Positions 42,887 to 49,203 of a stretch of DNA of 49,203 bases are shown here, one piece after another. Position numbers and translations under genes: made by a program. This DNA is from Komagataeibacter melomenusus (GTDB lineage Bacteria > Pseudomonadota > Alphaproteobacteria > Acetobacterales > Acetobacteraceae). The stretch is taken from NCBI RefSeq assembly GCF_013155395.1, contig NZ_JABJWC010000024.1, forward strand, positions 1-49,203, given 5' to 3'. Each line of letters begins with the position of its first letter. The first letter of the stretch is position 1. The notes under the pieces were generated by a model that was not told the DNA's origin, made no database searches, and saw only the letters and a program-made list of their open reading frames with translations.

Positions 42887-44317
42887 TCAGTTCATGGGCA
42901 GCGTGGCTGGCGGGTGTTCTGGCGACAGGCTGCGCCGGATGCGCGCCACGTCAGCCGCATTCACCGCAGGCGCGTCATTGCCCCACGCCGCACGGATGAA
43001 GCTTACAGTATCGGCCACCGCCGCATCATCCATGCGGGCGGCAAAGCCGGGCATGACAAAGGCGGAAGGCGCCTGTTTCGTCGCCCGCAGCGTATTGCCC
43101 TCCAGCACGATGCGGATGAGCGAATCCGGTGTCGGGTCCATCACCACCGGGTTGCCCGCAAGCGGCGGGAAGGTTGTGGGGTAGCCGCGCCCGTCAGTGC
43201 GGTGGCAGGCGGCACAACTATCGACATAATGCCGCGCGCCACGCGCACCCGCATCACCCGCGTGCAGGGCGTTGGCAGCAGTGGGGTCATACGCCCAGCC
43301 CGGCGCGCTGGCGGGCGTTGTGGGCGAGAGGGTCTTGAGGTAGCGGGCAATGGCCAGTTGATCGTCTGCCGTCATGTGCTGGGTGCCGTGGTTGATGGCA
43401 TCGGTCATGCCACCGAAGGCCGCACCGAGCGGCATGCGCCCGGTGGCCAGAAAGCGCACGATATCCTGCTCGCTCCACCGGCCCAGCCCGGTGCGGTTCT
43501 CCCCGCGCAGGCTGACGGGCCTCCAGCCATCAACCGGCGCCCCGCCCGAGAGGTAAAGTGGGCCGTCCTCAGCCGTCAGGGCCTTTTCCTGCATGGTCAC
43601 GGCGCGCGGCGTGTGGCAGGCGCCACAATGGCCTGGCCCTTCGACCAGATACGCCCCGCGCGCCACCACCGGATCAGAAAAGGTGCGGGCCGCCGCCCCT
43701 TGCAGCGTTACGGCCGGATCGGGCGCGAACAGCCTGCGCCACAGCGTGAGCGGCCAGCGCATGGACAGCGGCCAGTGCATGCCATCCTGCACCACCGGCG
43801 CGGGGACCGGCCTGACACCGTGCATGAAATAGGCATAGAGCGCATGCAGGTCGTCATCCGTCATGCGCGCATAGGAGGGATAGGGCATGGCCGGGTAGAG
43901 CGTAGCCCCGTCGCGGCGGATGCCCTGACGGATGGCGCGGATGAATTCGGCCTCGGAATACTGGCCGATCCCCGCCTGCGCATCTGGCGTGATGTTGGGC
44001 GCATACAGCGTGCCGGTGGGCATGTGAAAGGCCATTCCCCCCGCAAAGGGCGCGCCGCCGGGCACGGTATGGCACGCCCCGCAATCCGCCGCCCTGGCCA
44101 CGTATTCACCCCGCGTGAGCAGATCCGCCGGTAACGGCATGCCCTGTGGCTGCGCGCCCGGGCCGGGGGTGCCCGGAGCCGCAGCGCTCCCGGTCGAAGC
44201 GCCCTGGATCGATGCGCTTTGGGTCGATGCACTCCGGGCTGGCGCAACAGGGGCGGACAGCGCCACCAGCAGGGCCGCCGCCATGTGGCGCAGCCCGGAT
44301 GTCCATCCGCCCCTCAT
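42887..44317 (-). CDS. Triheme cytochrome c subunit of a membrane flavo-dehydrogenase
   Basis: A 476-residue periplasmic cytochrome with three CxxCH heme sites: Cys79/Cys82/His83, Cys231/Cys234/His235 and Cys368/Cys371/His372. The signal peptide is followed by an odd Ser/Ala/Gln-rich and Gly/Pro-rich stretch (about 28-60). Axial Met residues are in the usual places (GGMAFHMPTG, MPYPSYARMTDDDL). Three hemes in this layout are typical of the gluconate 2-dehydrogenase, 2-ketogluconate dehydrogenase and aldehyde/alcohol dehydrogenase cytochrome subunits of acetic acid bacteria, which pass electrons to ubiquinone. It overlaps the flavin subunit stop by four bases. It needs the ccm system at 5.7-10.9 kb. 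Confidence 0.93.
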   Translation of the reverse strand: MRGGWTSGLRHMAAALLVALSAPVAPARSASTQSASIQGASTGSAAAPGTPGPGAQPQGMPLPADLLTRGEYVARAADCGACHTVPGGAPFAGGMAFHMPTGTLYAPNITPDAQAGIGQYSEAEFIRAIRQGIRRDGATLYPAMPYPSYARMTDDDLHALYAYFMHGVRPVPAPVVQDGMHWPLSMRWPLTLWRRLFAPDPAVTLQGAAARTFSDPVVARGAYLVEGPGHCGACHTPRAVTMQEKALTAEDGPLYLSGGAPVDGWRPVSLRGENRTGLGRWSEQDIVRFLATGRMPLGAAFGGMTDAINHGTQHMTADDQLAIARYLKTLSPTTPASAPGWAYDPTAANALHAGDAGARGARHYVDSCAACHRTDGRGYPTTFPPLAGNPVVMDPTPDSLIRIVLEGNTLRATKQAPSAFVMPGFAARMDDAAVADTVSFIRAAWGNDAPAVNAADVARIRRSLSPEHPPATLPMN

Positions 44318-46101
44318 CCGGCCAGCGGGCCGGGATGGGCCAGGTAGGTGGTGCGGATGTGGTGCGCCGCCCAGTAGGCCAGGGCGGCAACCATGCCGGT
44401 GGGGTTGTAGCCCGTGCCCTGCGGGAAGGCATTGGCCCCGATCACGAACACATTATGCACATCCCATGACTGCATGTAGCGGTTCAGCGCACTTGTCTGC
44501 GGGTCCGTGCCCATGACCGCGCCACCGCCGAGATGGGTGGTCTGGTACTGGCGCGTATCGAACGGCCTGCCGAATTCGCGCATGCCCAGATGCACGTTGC
44601 GCGCGCCCATGGCCTTGGCCACATTACCGATCTTGTCCACCACGTAGCGGTTCATGCGGATGTCGTTGTCCTTCCAGTCAAACGTCATGCGCAGCAGCGG
44701 CTGGCCGTAGGCGTCCTTCCATGTCGGGTCGAGGTCGAGATAGACATCGCGGTAGGCCATGTTCGCCCCATGCGCGTCGATGCGCAGCGAGTGGCGGTAG
44801 GTATCGATCATGCCCGCCTTCCACGCACTGCCCCAGCGCGGCGTGCCCGGCGGCCCACCGGAATGCGCCGCCGCAATGGCCCGCACGCCGGCCTGGTTGA
44901 CCCATACCGGCGAACCACCCACGAAGCCGAGCGGCCCATGGTCGAAATTCTCGCTGTTGAAGTCATCAAACGCAACGCCGCCGCCACCTGCGCCGATATA
45001 CTGGTTGGTCTCCACCCTGGGGTCGAGCCACACCACGCTTGTCGTCACGTTCTGGTAGACGAAATTGCGCCCCACAACGCCTTCGTTCCTGACCGGGTCA
45101 TAGGGCCTGCCAATGCCCGAAAGCAGCATCAGCCGCACGTTATGGAACTGGAAGGCGGTCAGGATCACGATTTCCGCAGGCTGGGTCACCACCCTGCCCT
45201 CGGCATCGGTATAGGTCACACCCGTGGCACGCGTGCCCGTGCTGTCGCGCTCCACCTTCAGCACATGGCAGTTGGGGCGGAGTTCAAACAGCGGATGGCG
45301 GCGGAGCACCGGCAGGATGTTCACATTGGGCGAGGCCTTGGAATACATGTAGCAGGCATAGCCGCTGCAATAGCCGCAGAAATTGCACGGCCCCATCTGC
45401 ACGCCATACGGGTTGGTATATTGCTGCGAGGCATTGGCCGCAGGCAGCGAATACGGATGAAAACCCACCTCCGCCGCCGCCTTGCGGAACAGGTGAGCGG
45501 TATAGACATCCTTGAGCGGCGGGAGCGGGAAATGGTCGGAGCGCGAGGGCGCGAACACATTGCCCTGCCCCACCACCTGGCCATTGACCTTGTAAGCCTC
45601 GCCCGATGTGCCGAATACTTTCTCGGCCCTGTCGAAAAACGGTTCGAGTTCCTCATAGCTCACGCCGTAATCCTGGAGGTTCATGCCTTCGGGGATGAAT
45701 TTGGCGCCATATTTCTCGATCACGCGCGAGCGCAGGCGCAGGTCATCAGGGGGCATGCGAAAATGCACGCCTGACCAGTGCAGCCCTGCCCCACCCACGC
45801 CCTCGCCGGGCAGGAAGGCCGCCATGCGCCGGTAGGGCAGCGCCGTCTGGCTGGCGTTGTTGCGGATGGTGACCGTGCTTTTGGAAAGATCCTGGAACAG
45901 TTTGTAGCGGAAATTGGCCTCAAGCTCGTCGATGGAGGCCGGGTATGCCCCCTCCCCCGCCGTGCTGCGGTCCGGCCCGCGTTCGAGCATGACCACCGTG
46001 CGCCCGGCCTCGGTCATCTCCTTGGCCATGATGGACCCCGCCCAGCCGCCACCCACCACCACCACGTCAACCGGCTTCAGCCTGCGGGCATCGTCACTCA
46101 T
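44314..46101 (-). CDS. GMC-type flavoprotein dehydrogenase, large subunit (gluconate 2-dehydrogenase-like)
   Basis: A 595-residue FAD-dependent GMC oxidoreductase. The FAD motif is VVGGGWAGS (15-23), followed by GEGVGGAGLHWSG (99-111). A Cys cluster, C239-x2-C242-x2-C245-x4-C250, fits the iron-sulfur-binding segment known in FAD-dependent gluconate, fructose and glucose dehydrogenases. The catalytic His lies in TTHLGGGAVMGTD (near 520), and GYNPTGMVAALAYW near the end holds the second active-site Asn. No signal peptide is present; such subunits are exported together with the small subunit. It overlaps both neighbours by four bases. The likely substrate is gluconate, 2-ketogluconate or a polyol; the sequence does not choose. 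Confidence 0.93.
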   Translation of the reverse strand: MSDDARRLKPVDVVVVGGGWAGSIMAKEMTEAGRTVVMLERGPDRSTAGEGAYPASIDELEANFRYKLFQDLSKSTVTIRNNASQTALPYRRMAAFLPGEGVGGAGLHWSGVHFRMPPDDLRLRSRVIEKYGAKFIPEGMNLQDYGVSYEELEPFFDRAEKVFGTSGEAYKVNGQVVGQGNVFAPSRSDHFPLPPLKDVYTAHLFRKAAAEVGFHPYSLPAANASQQYTNPYGVQMGPCNFCGYCSGYACYMYSKASPNVNILPVLRRHPLFELRPNCHVLKVERDSTGTRATGVTYTDAEGRVVTQPAEIVILTAFQFHNVRLMLLSGIGRPYDPVRNEGVVGRNFVYQNVTTSVVWLDPRVETNQYIGAGGGGVAFDDFNSENFDHGPLGFVGGSPVWVNQAGVRAIAAAHSGGPPGTPRWGSAWKAGMIDTYRHSLRIDAHGANMAYRDVYLDLDPTWKDAYGQPLLRMTFDWKDNDIRMNRYVVDKIGNVAKAMGARNVHLGMREFGRPFDTRQYQTTHLGGGAVMGTDPQTSALNRYMQSWDVHNVFVIGANAFPQGTGYNPTGMVAALAYWAAHHIRTTYLAHPGPLAG

Positions 46102-46811
46102 GCGGTTTCTCCCGTTATGGAGACACTGCCCAGCGGGTAATGCGCGCCGTAGCGGTCCACCCAGTCCATGAAATCGGCCCGCGCGCCGGGAAAGCCCAGC
46201 ATGGTCCAGCCGCCAAGGCCGGTATTGCCGCCATGGATGGGGTCGCTGAACGCGCCTTCCATCACATTGGCCAGAAGCTGGTCAAAAAACGCGGCGGACG
46301 GCACATCGCCAAACACCAGCCTGCCGCCTTCGGCAGCCCGCAGCAGGTCATCCTGCACATCGGGCGCAAGGGCTGCGAAGGGTTTGGCGTGGCGGGTGGT
46401 GGCATGGGCGTTCATGCCCGCAATGCCGCGGCGGTACAGGTCACGCGGGGGGTAGGGCAACTGGTAGCCCAGGTTATCCGGCCCCTGCACGAAAGGAGCG
46501 GCCATGTACCACTGCGCGCCCTGCGCATAGGGCGTGGTCATCTGCTGGTCGATGAAGCGGGGCACGTCGAGTGCCAGTGCCCCGGGGCCATTGGCATCTG
46601 CCGGGATCAGGCGATCACAGGCGGCAAGGAGAAAATTCCATTCCGCCGCGTTAAAGAAAACCGGCGTGTAGGGCGTGGGCGGGGCGGCCGCCCCCGTGCC
46701 TGAAACCGTGCCGCAGGCGGCAACCCCTGCCAGTCCCTGCATGAAGCGCCGCCGCGATGAAATGAACCCTGAACCGTTGATACCCAAAAACTGCCTTCTC
46801 CCTGGCGCCAT
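46098..46811 (-). CDS. Small (gamma) subunit of the flavo-dehydrogenase, Tat-exported
   Basis: A 237-residue protein of the gluconate 2-dehydrogenase subunit 3 family. A Tat signal (SSRRRFMQGLAG, Arg at 20-22, then VAACGTVSG) should carry the folded large subunit across. The mature part has FFNAAEWNFLLAACDRLIPADANGPGAL, PRFIDQQM and AFSDPIHGGNTGLGGWTMLGFPG, all subfamily features. ATG 46811 is given; TTG 46787 has the better ribosome site GGGAGAAGG six bases upstream and may be the real start. It heads the S-L-C gene order used in Gluconobacter. Confidence 0.92.
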   Translation of the reverse strand: MAPGRRQFLGINGSGFISSRRRFMQGLAGVAACGTVSGTGAAAPPTPYTPVFFNAAEWNFLLAACDRLIPADANGPGALALDVPRFIDQQMTTPYAQGAQWYMAAPFVQGPDNLGYQLPYPPRDLYRRGIAGMNAHATTRHAKPFAALAPDVQDDLLRAAEGGRLVFGDVPSAAFFDQLLANVMEGAFSDPIHGGNTGLGGWTMLGFPGARADFMDWVDRYGAHYPLGSVSITGETA

Positions 46812-46981
46812 GCCACAACCATTTCCCTGTCCTTCCCGTTATCGGCAAGCTAGGACAGGCTGCCTAGAGCCTTTTGCATGATTTCCCTTAATGCAAGAAA
46901 AAATGATCCGGAGGTTAAGGCGTGGCGATACCCCACCCAAATACAGGCCGGGGCCGTGGGGGCACCCACCCGTAGCATGGC

Positions 46982-47007
46982 GGGCGGCCTGGCAGGCAAG
47001 GCCGCCC
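46982..47007 (-). other. GC-rich hairpin after the lipoprotein gene
   Basis: A perfect nine-base-pair stem GGGCGGCCT / AGGCCGCCC (46982-46990 with 46999-47007), loop GGCAGGCA, begins five bases after the stop of the lipoprotein gene. There is no T-run, so it is only a possible terminator or mRNA-end stabiliser. The rest of 46812-47011 holds the upstream region of the dehydrogenase operon; no clear promoter was found. Confidence 0.4.
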
Positions 47008-47011
47008 CGCA

Positions 47012-47644
47012 TCATGAACTGCACAGCATCCTTCTTGTGCCGGTCCATGCAACAAGCGGGACCGTTTTACCGTCAACCGTGGTTATTTTCTGTACATCGA
47101 TGACATAACTATTATCGCCGTTGGTCGCATCATACGACGTAACAGCATACCACTGGCCCGCGGGCAGGTTGGGCCAGACAAAATGGCCGATGGATGGACA
47201 GATATCAGGACCGGCAACCGGGCAGGAAATACGCGCGATGAAGGGCAGCACTGACGCATCGACCCAGCGGGGATCATTCACAACCGTGGGGCCGGTAAGC
47301 CGATGACTATAAAACTCCATTTTTTTGGCTAGTGCGTGCATATATTCACTCTCCGGCAGCAGTTCTACTGTAAAGTGAACACGGGGTATCTGCATGATCG
47401 AACTGTCTATGCCATTAAATGTATAGACAGTATTATTCCCCAAAGTCAGGGCAGTCGTGGTTTGCCGTGTAAATATCGCCCCGCTGACGCACCCCCTGAT
47501 AGCCGCATGACCCGGCTTTTGCGCCCATGCCACTTCATTGCTGTTGAATGGCAGTGCCGGTGGGTGCGGGTGAATGCAGCCACCAAGAAGCGGCATGATC
47601 AGCATCGGGAAAAACAGTTTCTTAATTTTATTGTTATGGCGCAT
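47012..47644 (-). CDS. Lipoprotein of unknown function in low-GC DNA
   Basis: A 210-residue protein. ATG 47644 is just after GGGAAAGAAA; an in-frame ATG lies four codons upstream. The N-terminus (MRHNNKIKKLFFPMLIM) is basic then hydrophobic and ends in the lipobox LLGGC with Cys23, so it should be lipid-anchored. The mature region has HFVWPNLPAGQWYAVTSYD and FIARISCPVAGPDICP, and reads as a beta-rich domain. Codon use is clearly less GC-rich than that of its neighbours. No family is recognised. It may be a recent arrival, as an IS element and an AT-rich gap lie close by. Confidence 0.65.
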   Translation of the reverse strand: MRHNNKIKKLFFPMLIMPLLGGCIHPHPPALPFNSNEVAWAQKPGHAAIRGCVSGAIFTRQTTTALTLGNNTVYTFNGIDSSIMQIPRVHFTVELLPESEYMHALAKKMEFYSHRLTGPTVVNDPRWVDASVLPFIARISCPVAGPDICPSIGHFVWPNLPAGQWYAVTSYDATNGDNSYVIDVQKITTVDGKTVPLVAWTGTRRMLCSS

Positions 47645-48035
47645 TTTCTTTCCCATACGTTGCAGCGGTATTCATCCTGATATTTGCCCCCGTGGTCGAA
47701 TGGTTGCGGTATTAATATCCCTTATGGGCACAGTGGGTCTGCCGATGTTTACGATCTGGCTACGGTTTTCCCCTTCCTGCATTATCTCGCCAATAGAATT
47801 CAGGTTATTTTATTGTATTTTTTACATATACCTTAAAAATAATTTCACATTCATGGTTCTGATCACTATAATTACCTCCTGCATGGCAATAGAAGTTCAT
47901 GATCCCTATATCTGCCATGCGCAGAACCTGCATTGCTGGCCAGAAGCATGGCCATGCGTCATGGCTGCAAAACCCGCGCACCGCCCGTTCTCCGCGCCCT
48001 TGACCCTGTGCCAGGCGCGCAATATCCATCGGGGC
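47645..48035. other. AT-rich intergenic stretch without a recognised gene
   Basis: About 390 bases between the lipoprotein gene and cobD. Around 47800-47900 it is strikingly AT-rich (for example TTATTTTATTGTATTTTTT). The cobD reading frame stays open upstream to 47574 and would encode hydrophobic residues, but lacks a ribosome site and looks unlike CobD. I looked for a cobalamin riboswitch (B12 box) and saw none. It presumably holds the promoters of the divergent genes. Confidence 0.5.
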
Positions 48036-49043
48036 ATGCGCCTTTCCCGTTTCCTGCTTCGTCCTGTCAGCACGGCCTGCGTGGCGTCGGTCACCGATGT
48101 CCTGGTTGGCTACCCGCAGGCGCTTGTCAGCCGGATCGGGCATCCGGTGATCTGGATCGGCCGCCTGATCGATGGGCTGGACCGCCGCCTGAACATCCCC
48201 GAACGCACCCCCGCCTGCCGCCGCGCCAACGGTTTTGTGGCGAGTGCCGTCATCGTGGCCGCACCAACACTGGCCGCCGTAGCGCTTGAACGCAGCATCC
48301 GGCGCAGCCTGCCGCACAGCCTGGCCGTGGCGTTGAGCGGCGTGCTGGCCAGTTCACTGGTGGCCCAGCGCTCGCTGCACGAACATGTGCTGGCCGTGGC
48401 CCGACAGGCGCAGGTCAGCCTGCCCGCAGCCCGTAGCGCGGTCTCGCACATTGTGGGCCGCGACCCCGAACAGCTTGACGAGGCAGGCGTGCTGCGCGCG
48501 GCGACCGAGACGCTGGCCGAAAACTTCTCCGACGGCATCGTCGCCCCCCTGCTGTGGATGGCGCTCGGCGGCCTGCCGGGGGCGGTGTTCTACAAGGCGG
48601 TCAATACGGCCGACAGCATGATCGGCCACCGCACGCCCCGCCATGAAGCCTTTGGCTACGCGGCGGCGCGGCTGGATGACCTGGTCAACCTGCCTGCCGC
48701 GCGCCTGTCTGCCCTATGGATCATCCTTGCTGCCCTCAGCCTGCCCGGCATGGATGCGCGAGCAGCCGTGCGCGTGCTGCGGCGTGATGCCCGCACCCAC
48801 CGCTCGCCCAATGCGGGCTGGCCGGAGGCGGCCATGGCGGGTGCGCTGGGCATCCGCCTGTCTGGCCCGCGCGCCTATAACGGCGTGCCCGTGGCCGAAC
48901 CATGGGTGGGCGACGGCACGCCCGCCCTCCGCCCGGCTGACCTGTATCGTGCCCTGGCGCTATATCGCCGCGCCTGCCTGATCCAGACACTGGCGGGACT
49001 GGCAACCACGCTCCTGCTGGCCCGCATGGCACGACGACGCTGA
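48036..49043 (+). CDS. cobD: Adenosylcobinamide-phosphate synthase (CobD/CbiB)
   Basis: An inner-membrane enzyme that joins aminopropanol (or its phosphate) to adenosylcobyric acid in vitamin B12 synthesis. The 335-residue product has DVLVGYPQALVSRIGHPVIWIGRLIDGLDRRLN-type family opening (residues about 22-54), then membrane helices, the VGRDPEQLDEAGVLRAATETLAENFSDGIVAP segment (139-170), NTADSMIGHR, RLDDLVNLPAARL and the late RSPNAGWPEAAMAGALG, all conserved. ATG 48036 starts MRLSRFLLRP; the open frame upstream is not CobD-like. Other cob genes are outside the window. The gene is followed by a repeat cut by an IS element. Confidence 0.94.
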   Translation: MRLSRFLLRPVSTACVASVTDVLVGYPQALVSRIGHPVIWIGRLIDGLDRRLNIPERTPACRRANGFVASAVIVAAPTLAAVALERSIRRSLPHSLAVALSGVLASSLVAQRSLHEHVLAVARQAQVSLPAARSAVSHIVGRDPEQLDEAGVLRAATETLAENFSDGIVAPLLWMALGGLPGAVFYKAVNTADSMIGHRTPRHEAFGYAAARLDDLVNLPAARLSALWIILAALSLPGMDARAAVRVLRRDARTHRSPNAGWPEAAMAGALGIRLSGPRAYNGVPVAEPWVGDGTPALRPADLYRALALYRRACLIQTLAGLATTLLLARMARRR

Positions 49044-49058
49044 GTTGAGCGTAATAAC

Positions 49059-49083
49059 AGTTTGAGGGTGCCGCTTTTTTTTC
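49059..49083 (-). repeat. Dispersed twin-hairpin repeat, copy E (cut by an IS element)
   Basis: Minus-strand orientation. The arm CAGTTTGAGGGT and the first half of the GCCGCC hairpin (GCCGCTTTTTTTTCA) are visible, 15 bases after the cobD stop. The sequence then changes at 49084 to the IS left end. The other half would be expected to the right of the IS, beyond this window. Confidence 0.6.
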
Positions 49084-49203
49084 AGGGTCTGTTTGGAATT
49101 GATTTTTCACAAGGTCCCTGATGTGCTTTAAACTGCATATGGATCGCTTGATATTGACGGATGCCCAATGGGCGAAAATGGAACCGCTGTGCCTTGGCAA
49201 GCA
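49084..49203 (+). mobile_element. Left end of an IS5-family insertion sequence (partial)
   Basis: From about 49084 the sequence GGGTCTGTTTGGAATT has the form of an IS5-family terminal inverted repeat, followed 40 bases later by a transposase start. The repeat copy E stops at TCA, directly before it. A TNA-type target site would match some IS5 subgroups, but the right end is outside the window, so the target duplication cannot be checked. Confidence 0.75.
49139..49203 (+). CDS. IS5-family transposase, N-terminus only
   Basis: ATG 49139 opens MDRLILTDAQWAKMEPLCLG, the typical beginning of IS5-family (DUF4096-type) transposases. Only 21 full codons are seen before the right edge. The DDE catalytic domain lies beyond the window. 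It is expected to be about 260 residues or two overlapping frames. Confidence 0.8.
   Translation, partial: MDRLILTDAQWAKMEPLCLGK

Noticed and set aside
46922-46975. GTG-started 17-codon frame behind a perfect GGAGG, followed by a hairpin
   Set aside because: Looks like a leader peptide at first, but the hairpin has no T-run, no codon bias for one amino acid is seen, and no regulated gene follows on that strand.
47645-48035. Cobalamin riboswitch upstream of cobD
   Set aside because: No B12 box or matching conserved segments found on either strand.

Overview
The window is chromosomal DNA of very high GC content. It most likely comes from an acetic acid bacterium of the Komagataeibacter/Gluconacetobacter group (Acetobacteraceae, Alphaproteobacteria). 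The reasons are the alphaproteobacterial gene orders (aroA-cmk-rpsA; SRP RNA-dnaX-ybaB-recR; clpS-clpA), a split CcmH/CcmI cytochrome c maturation cluster, a FYDLN-acid protein, an SDHAF4/DUF1674 protein, and a three-subunit membrane flavo-dehydrogenase/cytochrome c operon of the type acetic acid bacteria use for periplasmic sugar oxidation. The genus is inferred from gene content; no marker was searched.

Layout. 1-5.5 kb: end of a glycine-zipper exported protein, two tandem DUF4412-like exported proteins behind aat, a D-2-hydroxyacid dehydrogenase, a small membrane protein, and EcsC, EVE and YciI proteins. 5.7-11.2 kb: ccmC-D-E-F-G-H-I, nearly all overlapping or abutting, followed by a small SDHAF4-like protein; ccmA and ccmB are not next to it. 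11.3-15.8 kb: an unknown membrane protein, a serine beta-lactamase-fold hydrolase and a double-domain M16 protease. 16-20 kb: aroA-cmk-rpsA on the minus strand. 20-27.5 kb: FYDLN protein; dnaX-ybaB-recR-SDR-folB on the minus strand with the SRP RNA just upstream; gamma-glutamyltransferase and methionine aminopeptidase. 27.6-35.5 kb: D,D-carboxypeptidase, clpS-clpA, YnfA, a DUF3465-like exported protein, PPK2 overlapped by an SDR gene, YqgE. 35.6-39.5 kb: a TonB-dependent receptor divergent from a PLP aminotransferase with a twin-arginine signal, sharing an AT-rich control region. 39.6-46.8 kb: a minus-strand run in which a gluconate-dehydrogenase-type complex (small, flavin and triheme cytochrome c subunits) is followed by an exported beta-propeller protein, pyrD and an HAD hydrolase, mostly with 4-base overlaps. 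47-49.2 kb: a lipoprotein in low-GC DNA, cobD, and the left end of an IS5-family element.

Much of the window serves the cell envelope and periplasmic respiration. The Ccm proteins attach heme to exported cytochromes such as the triheme subunit encoded at 42.9-44.3 kb. That dehydrogenase and the quinone-dependent PyrD both feed the quinone pool.

The most unusual non-coding signal is a roughly 80-base dispersed repeat with an outer inverted repeat and two inner hairpins (a predicted three-way junction). It is present five times. The four copies with both neighbours visible lie between convergent genes, and the fifth is cut by the IS element. The most unusual gene pair is the Tat-exported aminotransferase with its divergent TonB receptor. 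No tRNA, rRNA, CRISPR array or prophage was seen.
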